Positions 41,747 to 51,818 of a stretch of 64,000 bases of DNA are shown in pieces. Source of the stretch: Eggerthella timonensis (GTDB lineage: Bacteria > Actinomycetota > Coriobacteriia > Coriobacteriales > Eggerthellaceae); the NCBI RefSeq assembly GCF_900184265.1, contig NZ_FXXA01000002.1, positions 1,970,539 to 2,034,538 on the forward strand. The letters are read 5' to 3'. The position numbers were made by a program, and so were the translations under genes. Numbering within the stretch: position 1 is the stretch's first letter; each line of letters opens with the position of its first letter. The notes beneath the pieces are model-generated. The model was not told the DNA's origin. It made no database searches and saw only the letters and a program-made list of their open reading frames with translations.

Positions 41747-41782
41747 ACGAGCGAAGGCCCCTCGACGGGGGCCTTCGCTCGT
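41747..41782 (-). terminator. terminator hairpin of the opp operon
   Basis: ACGAGCGAAGGCCCC (41747-41761) pairs exactly with 41768-41782, 35 bases after the oppF stop. Confidence 0.7.
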
Positions 41783-41816
41783 TGCAGAAGCTATGGTGCT
41801 GTCAGCTGAGGTGCTT

Positions 41817-42862
41817 CTAGACGACAGCCGTTCCGGGGCCGCCTTCGTCGTAGCGGTGGCAGGCCACGCAATGGTCGGGCTTGACCTCCACGAGGTCGGG
41901 CATGATCTCGTCGCACCCGTCCACCTTCGCGAAGCAGCGGCTGGCGAAGCGGCAGCCCGGCGGCGGGTCGATGGGCGAGGGCACGTCGCCCTCGAGGATG
42001 ATGCGGTCCTTCTTGGCGGCGGGGTCGACCGACGGGATGGCCGACAGCAGCGCCTGCGTGTACGGCGACAGCGGGTCGGCGTACAGCGCCTTCTTCGGGG
42101 CGATCTCCATCATCTTGCCCAGGTACATGACGCCCACGCGGTCGGACACGTGCTTCACCACGTTCAGGCCGTGCGCGATGAACAGGTACGTCAGGCCGAA
42201 CTGCTCCTTGAGCTCGTCCAGCAGGTTCAGCACCTGCGCCTGGATCGACACGTCCAAGGCGGAAACCGGCTCGTCGCACACGATGAGCTTCGGGTTCACG
42301 GCCAGGGCGCGCGCGATGCCCACGCGCTGGCGCTGGCCGCCCGAGAACTCGTGGGGGTAGCGGTTGCGCATGTAGTTCGCCAGGCCCACGCGTTCCAGCA
42401 GCTCGTTCACGCGATCCTCGACCTGGTCCTTCGGCAGGATGTTGTTCGTGATGATGGGCTCGGCGATGATGTCGCCGATGCGCATGCGCGGGTTGAGCGA
42501 CGCGTAGGGATCCTGGAAGATCAGCTGGATGTCCTTGCAGTACTGCTTGCGCTCGGCCGCTTTCATGGCCGTCAGCTCTTTGCCGTCGAAGAAGATCTTG
42601 CCGGACGTGGGCCTCAAAAGGTTCACGAGCATCTTGCCCACGGTGGTCTTGCCGCAGCCCGACTCGCCGACGAGGCCGAACGCCTCGCCCCTGCGGATCT
42701 GGAAGCTCACGTCGTCCACGGCCTGCACGTAGGAAGTCGCCTTCCCGAAGAAGTTCGTGTCGGCGGCGAAGCGCTTCGTGAGGTGCTGGACGTCGAGCAG
42801 GATATCCTGCTCGGGAGCGTCCGCTTGCGCGGACGCTCCCGCGTTGCTCGCGGTGTTCTCGC

Positions 42863-42866
<4 letters not shown>
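41817..42866 (-). CDS. oppF: oligopeptide ABC transporter ATP-binding protein OppF-like
   Basis: A 349-residue ABC ATPase. Walker [15 protein letters not shown], signature [15 protein letters not shown], Walker [13 protein letters not shown] and the OppDF C-terminal extension with [19 protein letters not shown]...CVACHRY are present. The extension cysteines (C-x5-C type) resemble those that bind a cluster or zinc in related Opp/Dpp ATPases. It energises peptide import with OppD. Its start overlaps the oppD stop by 4 bases. It is the last gene of oppA-B-C-D-F. Confidence 0.92.
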
Positions 42867-43990
<1,124 letters not shown>

Positions 43991-43994
43991 GGGA

Positions 43995-44927
43995 TCACCT
44001 CTTCCTTGCTTTGGGGTCGAGACCGTCGCGCACGCCGTCACCCAGCAGGTTGAACGCGAGCACGGTCAGCGTGATGGCCAGGCCGGGGAAGATCATGAGC
44101 CACGGGGCGCGGAACAGCTCGTTGCGGCCGCGGCCGAGCATGTCGCCCCACTCGGCGGCAGGCGGCTGGACGCCGAGGCCCAAGAAGCCGAGGGCGGCCG
44201 CGTCGAGGATGGCCGTGGAGATGCCGAGCGTCGCGCGGACGATGATGGACGGCAGCACGTTGGGAAGCACGTGCTTGAACACGATCTTGAAGTTCGAGTC
44301 GCCGATGACGCGCGCGGCGGCCACGTAGTCGTTCTCCTTGATGGAGAGGATCTCCGAGCGTACGATGCGCGCGTACTCGGGGATGGCCACGAGGCCGATG
44401 GCCACGACGGCCTTCTCGATGCCGGGCCCGAGCGCCGCCATGATGGCGATGGCCAGCAGGATGGAGGGGATGGCCAGCATCATGTCCATGACGCGCATGA
44501 TGACAGTGTCCCACTTGCCGCCCTTGTAGCCGGCGATGGAGCCGAGGATCACGCCCACGGTGAGCGAGATGGCCACGGCGGCCAAGCCCACGGTCAGCGT
44601 GATCTGGGTGCCCACGAGCACGCGGCAGAAGATGTCGCGGCCCTGGATGTCGGTGCCGAACCAGTGCTGCGCCGACGGGGCGAGCAGCGATTCGCTGAGG
44701 TTCTGCGCGTACGGGTCGTAGGGCAGGATGCCGGGCGCCACCTTCGTCACGATGGCGATGGTGGCGAGGATGAGGATGAAGATGCCGCTGACGAGCGATG
44801 CCTTGTTGGACACGATGCCCGCGAACACGTCCTTCCAGATGCTCTCGTGCTTCTCCTTGGCCGGCTGGCCGTTCAGCAGGGTTGCCTCGCCGGCCGGCTC
44901 GGTAGCGAGCGCTTTGTTCTTCGCCAT
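43995..44927 (-). CDS. oppC: oligopeptide ABC transporter permease OppC-like
   Basis: A 310-residue permease with an N-terminal OppC domain, about six membrane helices and the EAA-type loop ([24 protein letters not shown]). [17 protein letters not shown] is the characteristic OppC/DppC motif. Start ATG 44927 has AGAGGGG 8 bases upstream; an in-frame GTG at 44936 lacks spacing. It forms the membrane channel with OppB and follows it by 5 bp. Confidence 0.92.
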   Translation of the reverse strand: MAKNKALATEPAGEATLLNGQPAKEKHESIWKDVFAGIVSNKASLVSGIFILILATIAIVTKVAPGILPYDPYAQNLSESLLAPSAQHWFGTDIQGRDIFCRVLVGTQITLTVGLAAVAISLTVGVILGSIAGYKGGKWDTVIMRVMDMMLAIPSILLAIAIMAALGPGIEKAVVAIGLVAIPEYARIVRSEILSIKENDYVAAARVIGDSNFKIVFKHVLPNVLPSIIVRATLGISTAILDAAALGFLGLGVQPPAAEWGDMLGRGRNELFRAPWLMIFPGLAITLTVLAFNLLGDGVRDGLDPKARKR

Positions 44928-44932
44928 GCGGA

Positions 44933-45952
44933 TCACCCCTCTTCCTTCGCGCCGTACTTGATGCGGGGGTCAAGGTAGGCGTAGACGATGTCGACGACGA
45001 GGTTCATGATGACGAAGATGACCGCCACCAACAGCACGATGCCCTGGACGACGGGGAAGTCGCTCTTCAGCACGCAGTCGACGGCGAACTTGCCGATGCC
45101 CGGCCACGCGAACACCGTCTCGGTGAGCAGCGCGCCGCCCAGGAGGCTGCCGAACTGCAGGCCGATGACCGTGGACACGGGCAGCATGGCGTTGCGCAGC
45201 GCGTGCTTGATGTTCACGGAGCCCTTGGACAGGCCCTTGGCGCGCGCGGTGCGGATGTAGTCGGCGTTGAGCGTCTCGAGCATGCTCGAGCGCGTCATGC
45301 GCGTGATGATGGCCATCGAGTACAGCGACAGCGCCAACGTGGGAAGGATGAGGTGGACGAGCACGTCGCCGAGCGCCACCCAGTTACCCTGCACGATGGT
45401 GTCGATGATGAAGAATCCGGTTCCTCCCGACGGTTGGAGCAGAGGCGATATCCGGCCGCTCGACGGCAGCCAGTGCAGGATGCCCGAGAACAGCAGGATG
45501 AGCAGGATGCCCGACCAAAAGATCGGCATCGACACGCCGATGAGCGCGACGAACATGCTTATGTTGTCCGCAGCCTTGTTCTTCTTGACGGCGGCCAGCA
45601 CGCCCAACGCCACGCCCACGATGGACGCCACGATGATGGCACAGATGGCAAGCTCGGCGGTGGCGGGGAAGCGCGCCGCGATCTCGGCCGTGACCGGCTG
45701 GTGGGTGTAGTACGAGGTGCCCAGGTTGCCCTGGACGGCGCCGACGATGAAGTTGACGTACTGAAGCCAGATGGGATTGTCCAACCCGTTGTCGGCGCGC
45801 CATTGCACCATCGCCTCGGCCGTTGCGTGCTCGCCCAGAACCACCGGAGCCGGGTCCGGGGCCAACACGCGGGTGATGAGGAAGATGATGACGGTCACAC
45901 CCAGCAAAACGGGAATCACCATGAGGATTCGTTTGAGGATGTATTTGAGCAA
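44933..45952 (-). CDS. oppB: oligopeptide ABC transporter permease OppB-like
   Basis: A 339-residue permease of the OppB/DppB type. The N-terminal ILKRILMVIPVLLGVTVIIF helix, the DYIRTARAKGLSKGSVNIKHALRNA EAA loop and six helices are present. The start is TTG 45952 with AGGAG 6 bases upstream. It is separated from oppA by 259 bp containing an intrinsic terminator, so oppBCDF is read at a lower level than oppA or from an extra promoter. Confidence 0.92.
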   Translation of the reverse strand: MLKYILKRILMVIPVLLGVTVIIFLITRVLAPDPAPVVLGEHATAEAMVQWRADNGLDNPIWLQYVNFIVGAVQGNLGTSYYTHQPVTAEIAARFPATAELAICAIIVASIVGVALGVLAAVKKNKAADNISMFVALIGVSMPIFWSGILLILLFSGILHWLPSSGRISPLLQPSGGTGFFIIDTIVQGNWVALGDVLVHLILPTLALSLYSMAIITRMTRSSMLETLNADYIRTARAKGLSKGSVNIKHALRNAMLPVSTVIGLQFGSLLGGALLTETVFAWPGIGKFAVDCVLKSDFPVVQGIVLLVAVIFVIMNLVVDIVYAYLDPRIKYGAKEEG

Positions 45953-46164
45953 CTGCTGCTCCTTTCTTAGCTGGACCCGTCCAAGAGGCCGTCTTTACCG
46001 CTTGAACAGGAATGAAGCCGGAGGCGATGCCTTCGGCTTCGAGCGCGCGCCAAAACTCGTCTCTGCGCGCAGTCATCGGATCGAAAAAGATCGCATGACA
46101 GTGTAGCGCACTTGCTATCGTTTAGCGGCAAGAATGCAACGCCAAACGGTAATGGAACCAAAAA

Positions 46165-46193
46165 ACGGGGCCGTTCGAGATGAACGGCCCCGT
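46165..46193 (-). terminator. terminator between oppA and oppB
   Basis: ACGGGGCCGTTC pairs with GAACGGCCCCGT, followed on the minus strand by a T-run (46159-46165). Partial read-through would favour excess binding protein. Confidence 0.85.
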
Positions 46194-46211
46194 CCGAACC
46201 CGGTGGGAGCC

Positions 46212-47846
46212 TTACGCCTCCTTGGACACGCCCTTGAAGAAGGCGACGCCCGTCGGATGGTAGTAGAAGTCCTTGACCTTCGGGTTGATGCCGAGCAGGT
46301 TCTTGGAGTGGGAGATGAGCACCCACGGCTGCTTCTCGGCGACCATTTCCTCGCACTTGAGGTAGATGGCGTCGCGCTCGTCGCCATCAGGCGTGGTCAG
46401 ACCCTCGGCGATGAGCTTCTTGTACTCCTCGTCCTGGAAGTGGGCCACGTTCATGGACCAGTTCGTGTCGGCCAGGAGGTTCATGAAGTTGTCCGGGTCG
46501 CCGTTGTCGCCCGTCCAGCCATAGAAGCAGATGTCGTAGGGATCGGTCTGCACCTTGGTCTTGTAGGTGGTCCAGTCGTACTCGGTGATGCTCACGTCCA
46601 CGCCCACCTCGGACAGGTAGCCCTGGATCATGTTGGCCAGCTGGCTGCCGCCCTTCTGGTTGTAGGGGCGCGCGGTGGTGTAGGTGATGCACTGCAGCGA
46701 GGTGATGCCCTTTTCCTGCAGCGTCTTCTTGGCGGCCTCGGGGTCGTACGCCGTCTGCTTGACGTCCTTGGTGTAGGGCGCCATCCAGGTGGGCATGACC
46801 GAGTTCGCCACGGTGGCGTAGTCGCCGAAGATGGCCTGCACCATTTCCTCGACGTTGATGGCCTGGGCGACGGCCTTGCGCACTTCTTGGTCGGTGCACT
46901 GGCCGGTCTCGGTGTTGAACGCCATGTAGTTGATGGTCATGCCGTCTTCGGAGAACAGCTCGAAGCCGTTGCTGGTCACCTGGTCGGCCGACGAGGGGTC
47001 GACGCTCGAGATGATGTCGCACTCGCCGTTCATGAGCGAGGTCAGGCGCGTGTTGCCCTCGGCGATGATCTTGAACACGAGGTTCTTGACCTTGGGAGCG
47101 TCGCCCCAGTACTCGTCGTTGGCGACGAGCGTGACCGAGGCGCCCTTCGTCCAGTCGACGTACTTGAAGGGGCCGGTGCCGCTGGGCTTGTCGATGGGCT
47201 GGCCGGGGGTCGCCGCATCGGCGGCCGTGGGCGAGACGATGGGGGACGCCAGCGCCATGGCCAGGTTCTTCACGAACGGGGCGGATGCCGCGCGCATGGT
47301 GATCTTGACGGTGGTCGGATCGACGGCCTCGACGCTCTCCACGCCGTTGCCCGCTTCCTTCTCGCCGAACACGAACGACGCGTAGGGCATGTCGGAGTTG
47401 CGGTTGGGCTCGAGCTGGCGCTCGATGGACTTCTTCACGGCCTCGGCGTTGAACTCGGCGCCGTCGTGGAACTTGATGCCCTCGCGCAGCTTGATGGTGT
47501 ACACCAGGCCGTCGTCGGAGATCTCGGGCAGGTCGGTGGCCAGGCACGGGGCGACCTTCGCGTCCTTCGCGCCGTACTGGTACAGGCCTTCGTAGATGTT
47601 GCAGGCGACGACCGCGGACTCGCCGTCGTCGAAGTACGCCGGGTCGAGCGCGCGCGGATCGGCGGTCAGGCTGTACGTGATGGCATCGGCCGCGCCGCCG
47701 CCCGCCGTGTCGCCGCCGGTTGCGGCCGGCGTGCTCGTGTCGCCGCCGCCACTGCAGCCCGCCATGCTGACCAGGCCGAAGCCTGCAGCAGACACGCCGA
47801 GCAGCTCGACGAACTGGCGCCTGCTGAATGTGCTCTTGCTTTCCAT
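46212..47846 (-). CDS. oppA: peptide-binding lipoprotein, family 5 (OppA-like)
   Basis: A 544-residue extracytoplasmic binding protein. The N-terminus has a twin-arginine motif (SRRQFVELLG) and lipobox MAGC, so it appears to be a Tat lipoprotein, unusual for OppA but in line with other lipoproteins here. The body has family 5 features: DPAYFDDGESAVVACNIYEGLYQYG, the IKLREGIKFHDGAEFNAEAV block and DICFYGWTGDNGDPDNFMNLL. Start ATG 47846 after AAGGAG. It captures oligopeptides for OppBCDF, a sensible carbon and nitrogen source for an amino-acid-fermenting anaerobe. Confidence 0.92.
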   Translation of the reverse strand: MESKSTFSRRQFVELLGVSAAGFGLVSMAGCSGGGDTSTPAATGGDTAGGGAADAITYSLTADPRALDPAYFDDGESAVVACNIYEGLYQYGAKDAKVAPCLATDLPEISDDGLVYTIKLREGIKFHDGAEFNAEAVKKSIERQLEPNRNSDMPYASFVFGEKEAGNGVESVEAVDPTTVKITMRAASAPFVKNLAMALASPIVSPTAADAATPGQPIDKPSGTGPFKYVDWTKGASVTLVANDEYWGDAPKVKNLVFKIIAEGNTRLTSLMNGECDIISSVDPSSADQVTSNGFELFSEDGMTINYMAFNTETGQCTDQEVRKAVAQAINVEEMVQAIFGDYATVANSVMPTWMAPYTKDVKQTAYDPEAAKKTLQEKGITSLQCITYTTARPYNQKGGSQLANMIQGYLSEVGVDVSITEYDWTTYKTKVQTDPYDICFYGWTGDNGDPDNFMNLLADTNWSMNVAHFQDEEYKKLIAEGLTTPDGDERDAIYLKCEEMVAEKQPWVLISHSKNLLGINPKVKDFYYHPTGVAFFKGVSKEA

Positions 47847-48099
47847 AGGTCGGTCTCCTTCCCTCGCACCCCGCCTTGTGCGGGGCCCTCCAGCGAGTCA
47901 TGCGACTTTGCTGACGCTTTTGCGCATCGTTGCGGTACTAAGCGTATCAGCATACTTTAGTGCAATAAAGCACGTCGTGACGAAAATTTAACATTCGAGC
48001 GTTGGTTTCCTTCCGCGAGCGCGCCCGAATGGCCCCTGAAAGGTAGGTTCCGCCGAGGGAGGCCCGGCCCTGCGCAGCCGTTTTCGCTGCGTCGACGGC

Positions 48100-48129
48100 C
48101 GTTTTCGCCGTGAAAGGACGGCGAAAACG
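48100..48129. repeat. compact palindrome upstream of the trp leader
   Basis: CGTTTTCGCCGT, loop GAAAGG, ACGGCGAAAACG: a perfect 12-bp stem just before the trpB2 promoter. Confidence 0.65.
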
Positions 48130-48143
48130 CCGAAAAAAGGGCT

Positions 48144-48172
48144 TTGCATCCGACGGAGGGAAGGGCTATACT
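48144..48172 (+). promoter_or_regulatory. promoter of the trp leader
   Basis: TTGCAT (48144-48149), 17 bp, TATACT (48167-48172), about 40 nt before the leader-peptide start. Confidence 0.65.
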
Positions 48173-48211
48173 GGCGGGCGTACCCGGAAACCCGAGCGTG
48201 AAAGGCTCCCT

Positions 48212-48298
48212 TTGCGAACTGCCGCCAACATCGTTCTCGTCGACAACGTCCTCGCGACGCCGTCCGTCGGCGCATGGTGGTGGAACAGAACGCATTAA
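48212..48298 (+). CDS. trpL: tryptophan leader peptide
   Basis: A 28-codon reading frame starting at TTG 48212 (AAAGG six bases upstream) and ending GAWWWNRTH then TAA at 48296-48298. Three consecutive Trp codons occupy 48275-48283. About 45 nt after the stop comes an intrinsic terminator (48342-48370) before trpB2. This is the classic layout of ribosome-mediated trp attenuation: with little charged Trp-tRNA the ribosome stalls on WWW and an antiterminator forms. The start codon is inferred; the Trp run and terminator are plain. Confidence 0.8.
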   Translation: MRTAANIVLVDNVLATPSVGAWWWNRTH

Positions 48299-48341
48299 TC
48301 CCGGGTCCCCTGGCTTCTGTCCACGCATACATACTTATCAG

Positions 48342-48370
48342 AAGAGCCCTCGGAGATCCGGGGGCTCTTT
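48342..48370 (+). terminator. trp attenuator terminator
   Basis: AAGAGCCC (48342-48349) pairs with GGGCTCTT (48362-48369), with an inner CGG-AGAT-CCG extension, then TTTTC. It is 86 bp before the trpB2 ATG. Confidence 0.85.
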
Positions 48371-48455
48371 TCGTGCGTGCCGTGCGTGCGCGAGGCCGAT
48401 CACGATGATCCGCGGCGGGAAGCCGCGGAACCGACTGCAAGGAAAGGAAACGACC

Positions 48456-49841
48456 ATGACCGAACAAGCACCGCATCGTCTGTACCTGCGCGAAGACCAG
48501 ATCCCGACGCAGTGGTACAACCTGCGGGCCGACATGCCGGAGAAGCCGGAGCCCATCCGGCTGCCGAACGGCCAGGTCGCGCGACCTGAGGATCTGGCAC
48601 CCGTGTTCTGCGACGAGCTCGTGCGCCAGGAGCTCGACGACGACACGGCCTACGTCGACATCCCCGAGCCCGTGCTGGAGATGTACCGCATCTACCGTCC
48701 GTCGCCCTTGTGCCGCGCGTACAACCTGGAGAAGGCCCTCGGCACGCCCGCGAAGATCTACTACAAGTTCGAGGGCAACAACACGTCCGGCTCGCACAAG
48801 CTGAACTCGGCCATCGCCCAGGCGTACTACGCGAAGGCCCAGGACTTGAGCGGCATCACCACCGAGACGGGCGCGGGCCAGTGGGGCACGGCGCTGGCCG
48901 AGGCGTCGGCGCACTTCGGGCTCAACCTCGACGTGTTCATGGTGAAGTGCTCCTACGAGCAGAAGCCGTTCCGCCGCAACATCATGGAGACGTTCGACGC
49001 GCACGTGACGCCCTCGCCGTCCGACACCACCGAGATCGGCCGCAAGATGCTCAGCCAGCACCCCGACTCCACGGGCTCGCTGGGCACGGCCATCTCCGAG
49101 GCGGTGGAGCGCGCGCTCAACATCCCCGGGAACAAGGGCCGCTACACGCTGGGCTCGGTGCTCAACCAGGTGGTGCTGCACCAGTCGGTCATCGGCATGG
49201 AGAGCTACGCCGCCTTCGAGGAGCTGGGGGAGTACCCCGACGTCGTCATCGGATGCGCGGGCGGCGGCTCGAACCTCGGCGGCCTCATCGCGCCGTTCAT
49301 GCGCGACAAGATCAAAGGCGACCGTCCCGACACGCGCTTCATCGCCGTCGAGCCGGCCAGCTGCCCCTCGCTCACGCGCGGGCGCTACGCCTACGACTTC
49401 GCCGATACGGGCCGCACCTGCCCGCTCGCGAAGATGTACACGCTGGGCAACGGCTTCCTTCCCAGCCCCGACCACGCCGGCGGCCTGCGCTACCACGGCA
49501 TGAGCCCCATCGTGTCGAAGCTCAAGCACGACGGCTACATGGACGCCGTGGCCGTGAAGCAGACGGACGTGTTCGCGGCGGCCGTGGAGTTCGCGCGCCT
49601 CGAGACCATCCTGCCGGCGCCCGAGAGCGCCCACGCCATCTTCCAGGCCATGGAGGAGGCCAAGCGCTGCGCCGAGACGGGAGAGGAGAAGACGATCCTG
49701 TTCGGCCTCACGGGCACGGGCTACTTCGACATGAAGGCCTACGACGCCTACAACCGCGGCGAGATGAGCGACCATATCCCCACCGACGAGGAGCTCGAGG
49801 CGGGCTTCGCCAGCATCCCGCACATCGAGGGCGTGCAGTAG
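48456..49841 (+). CDS. trpB: TrpB2-type tryptophan synthase beta chain
   Basis: A 461-residue PLP enzyme of the long TrpB2 class. The PLP lysine is in NNTSGSHKLNSAIAQAY, the phosphate-binding glycines in GCAGGGSNLGGL, and TETGAGQWGTAL and the late GLTGTGYFD are intact. It makes tryptophan from indole and serine. No trpA or other trp gene is nearby, as is common for TrpB2, which often works alone on free indole. The leader peptide with three Trp codons and an attenuator show that the cell treats it as a tryptophan-producing enzyme. Start ATG 48456 after GGAAAGG. Confidence 0.93.
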   Translation: MTEQAPHRLYLREDQIPTQWYNLRADMPEKPEPIRLPNGQVARPEDLAPVFCDELVRQELDDDTAYVDIPEPVLEMYRIYRPSPLCRAYNLEKALGTPAKIYYKFEGNNTSGSHKLNSAIAQAYYAKAQDLSGITTETGAGQWGTALAEASAHFGLNLDVFMVKCSYEQKPFRRNIMETFDAHVTPSPSDTTEIGRKMLSQHPDSTGSLGTAISEAVERALNIPGNKGRYTLGSVLNQVVLHQSVIGMESYAAFEELGEYPDVVIGCAGGGSNLGGLIAPFMRDKIKGDRPDTRFIAVEPASCPSLTRGRYAYDFADTGRTCPLAKMYTLGNGFLPSPDHAGGLRYHGMSPIVSKLKHDGYMDAVAVKQTDVFAAAVEFARLETILPAPESAHAIFQAMEEAKRCAETGEEKTILFGLTGTGYFDMKAYDAYNRGEMSDHIPTDEELEAGFASIPHIEGVQ

Positions 49842-49873
49842 CGGGCGCGCCCCCGCGCGCATCGGGCCCGTCC

Positions 49874-49903
49874 GGCCCCCGCCGCCTGGCTGCGGCGGGG
49901 GCC
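49874..49903 (+). terminator. hairpin after trpB2
   Basis: GGCCCCCGCCGC (49874-49885) pairs exactly with 49892-49903. No T-run; termination may be partial. Confidence 0.6.
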
Positions 49904-49921
49904 TCGTGCTACCATGGCCCC

Positions 49922-50608
49922 ATGAGCCTTTTCCGCGCAGAGCATATCAGCGTGTCCTACCGTCGCGGCGGCGAAGCCGTGCCGCTCGTGCTCGACGCGT
50001 CGTTCGCGCTCGAGGCGGGATGCGTGTACGACCTCACGGGGCCGTCCGGCTCGGGCAAGTCGACGCTGCTGCGCACATGCGCCCTCATGCTGGCGCGCGA
50101 TGGGGGCGAGCTCTTCCTGGACGATCGCCCCTCGTCGGCGTTCAAGCCGGTCGAGTGGCGCAGGCGGGTGTGCCTCGTGCCGCAGCGGAGCACGCTCGTG
50201 GTCGGCACGGTTCGCGACAACCTCGTGCTGCCGTGGAAGCTCAAGGCGAACGCGGGGTCCGCGCCGCCCGGCGACGACGAGCTGGAGCGCCTGCTCGAGG
50301 CGGTCGAGCTCGACGACGTGGGCCTCTCCCGCGACGCCTCGCAGCTTTCCGGCGGCCAGGCCGCGCGCGTGGCGTTGCTGCGCGCGTTCGCCACGCGTCC
50401 CCGCGTGCTGCTGCTCGACGAGGTGGACGCCGCGCTCGACGACGGCTCCGCGTTGGCGGTGGGCCTGCTCACGCGCCGTCTCGCAGACGAGCGCACGACC
50501 TGCCTGCGCATCCGCCACCGCGCTTCGGACGGCTTCGCTTCGGGCGTGTTCGCGCTCGACGGCGGGACGCTGTCGTACTCCGCGGCAGGGAAGGGGGCGC
50601 GTCCGTGA
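49922..50608 (+). CDS. FetA-like ABC transporter ATP-binding protein
   Basis: A 228-residue ABC ATPase with Walker A GPSGSGKSTLLRTC, signature LSGGQAARVALLRAF and Walker B LLLDEVDAALD. The Q-loop region VPQRSTLVVGTVRDNL matches the FetA/YbbL subfamily, whose partner is a FetB-type permease; here the next gene is exactly that, overlapping by 4 bases (GTGA). FetAB in E. coli is linked to iron export and oxidative-stress resistance; related systems are named for other substrates. The final His of the switch reads IRHRAS. Confidence 0.88.
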   Translation: MSLFRAEHISVSYRRGGEAVPLVLDASFALEAGCVYDLTGPSGSGKSTLLRTCALMLARDGGELFLDDRPSSAFKPVEWRRRVCLVPQRSTLVVGTVRDNLVLPWKLKANAGSAPPGDDELERLLEAVELDDVGLSRDASQLSGGQAARVALLRAFATRPRVLLLDEVDAALDDGSALAVGLLTRRLADERTTCLRIRHRASDGFASGVFALDGGTLSYSAAGKGARP

Positions 50609-51411
50609 GCGAGGGCGTGGTGGACATCGGCTACCTGGAGCTGTTTGCGGCGAGCGCCCTCATGCTGGTGGCGGGCCTCGTGTCGTGGAAGCTCGAGCTG
50701 GGGCAGACCAGGCGCATCGCGGTTTCGTCGGTGCGCTGCTTCGTGCAGCTTCTGGCGGCGGGGTTTTTGCTGGGGTACTTGTTCGAGTACCAGACGTGGC
50801 AGCTCGTGCTGGTCGTGCTGGCGGTCATGGTGGCCGCTGCGACGCAGATCGCCACGTCGCGCGTGAAGAGCCGCATCCCCGGGCTCGCGCCCGCCGTGTT
50901 CGCGTCGCTTTTCGTGTCGTCAACCGCCATCGGGTTCATCGTGGTGGAGGGCGTCGTGCATGCCGAGCCTTGGTACAACGCGCGGCAGCTCGTGCCCATC
51001 GTGGGGATGATCATGGGAAACGCCATGGCGTCCGTGGCCGTGGCCATCGACCGGCTGTTCTCGGACATGGATGCGCGCGAGCCCGAGATGTTCTCGCTCA
51101 TCGCCCTGGGCGCGACGCCGGGCGAGGCGGCCGCCCCCTCGCTCAGGGCCGCCATCGGCGCGGGCATGACGCCCGTGCTCGCCAACATGTCGGCCGCCGG
51201 CATCGTCACGTTTCCCGGCATGATGACCGGCCAGCTGCTCGCGGGGGCCGACCCGTTGGCTGCGGCCAAGTACCAGATCGTGGTCATGCTCATGCTGTCG
51301 GCCGCCAACACCATCGCCATCGTCATGGCCTGCTACCTCACGTACCGCAAGCGCTTCGCCCCCGATGGATATTATTTGGACAGGGGAATCCGCGAAGATT
51401 ATCATCTATAA
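50605..51411 (+). CDS. FetB-like ABC transporter permease
   Basis: A 268-residue UPF0014/FetB-family membrane protein with about seven helices. The family segments VRCFVQLLAAGFLLGYLFE, PIVGMIMGNAMASVAVAIDRL, LIALGATPGEAAAPSLRAAI and GIVTFPGMMTGQLLAGADPL are clear. Start GTG 50605 overlaps the ATPase stop. With the FetA-like ATPase it forms a two-gene exporter, probably for iron or a related metal. A regulatory site was not identified. Confidence 0.9.
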   Translation: MSEGVVDIGYLELFAASALMLVAGLVSWKLELGQTRRIAVSSVRCFVQLLAAGFLLGYLFEYQTWQLVLVVLAVMVAAATQIATSRVKSRIPGLAPAVFASLFVSSTAIGFIVVEGVVHAEPWYNARQLVPIVGMIMGNAMASVAVAIDRLFSDMDAREPEMFSLIALGATPGEAAAPSLRAAIGAGMTPVLANMSAAGIVTFPGMMTGQLLAGADPLAAAKYQIVVMLMLSAANTIAIVMACYLTYRKRFAPDGYYLDRGIREDYHL

Positions 51412-51437
51412 TCGCATTGACGTGAAAGGATGATCCC

Positions 51438-51785
51438 GTGGCTGCAGGCGAACCCAAGTTTTCCCATATAACCGTGACGCCCGACGACGAGGACGACGTC
51501 GTCATCCAGGCGGGCGCGCGCCCCGCGCGAGCCGCCGCACCGGCTGCCGAGGAGGCTTTTGCCCCGGCGGCCCGGACCGTCGACGACGAGGCCGTCGAGC
51601 AGGCCGTCGAGGATGCTGCCGCGCCCGAGCCGGCTGACGAGGATTCCGCCGAAGACGCGGGCTTCCAGGAGACGACCCTGGACGATCTCGAGTCCGCTCC
51701 CATGCCCGTCGCCCAGAAGATCGTGATCGCCCTCGGCGTGGTGGGCGTGATCGCCGTCGTCGCGTGGTACCTGTTCTTGCGCTAG
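51438..51785 (+). CDS. small acidic tail-anchored membrane protein
   Basis: A 115-residue protein starting at GTG 51438 (GAAAGGA upstream). The first 90 residues are acidic and Ala/Glu-rich, probably disordered, and a single C-terminal helix (KIVIALGVVGVIAVVAWYLFL) would anchor it with the long tail in the cytoplasm. No known family was recognised. It sits 26 bp after the FetB-like permease and 33 bp before another single-helix protein with acidic/basic tail, so the two may form a membrane pair. Confidence 0.65.
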   Translation: MAAGEPKFSHITVTPDDEDDVVIQAGARPARAAAPAAEEAFAPAARTVDDEAVEQAVEDAAAPEPADEDSAEDAGFQETTLDDLESAPMPVAQKIVIALGVVGVIAVVAWYLFLR

Positions 51786-51818
51786 CACCTCCGTTCCACC
51801 TGTCAGGAAGGCTCAACG

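Noticed and set aside
46134-47960. Open frame of about 600 codons on the plus strand opposite oppA
   Set aside because: Val/Gly/Leu/His-rich without motifs; oppA on the other strand has a signal sequence, family motifs and a terminator.
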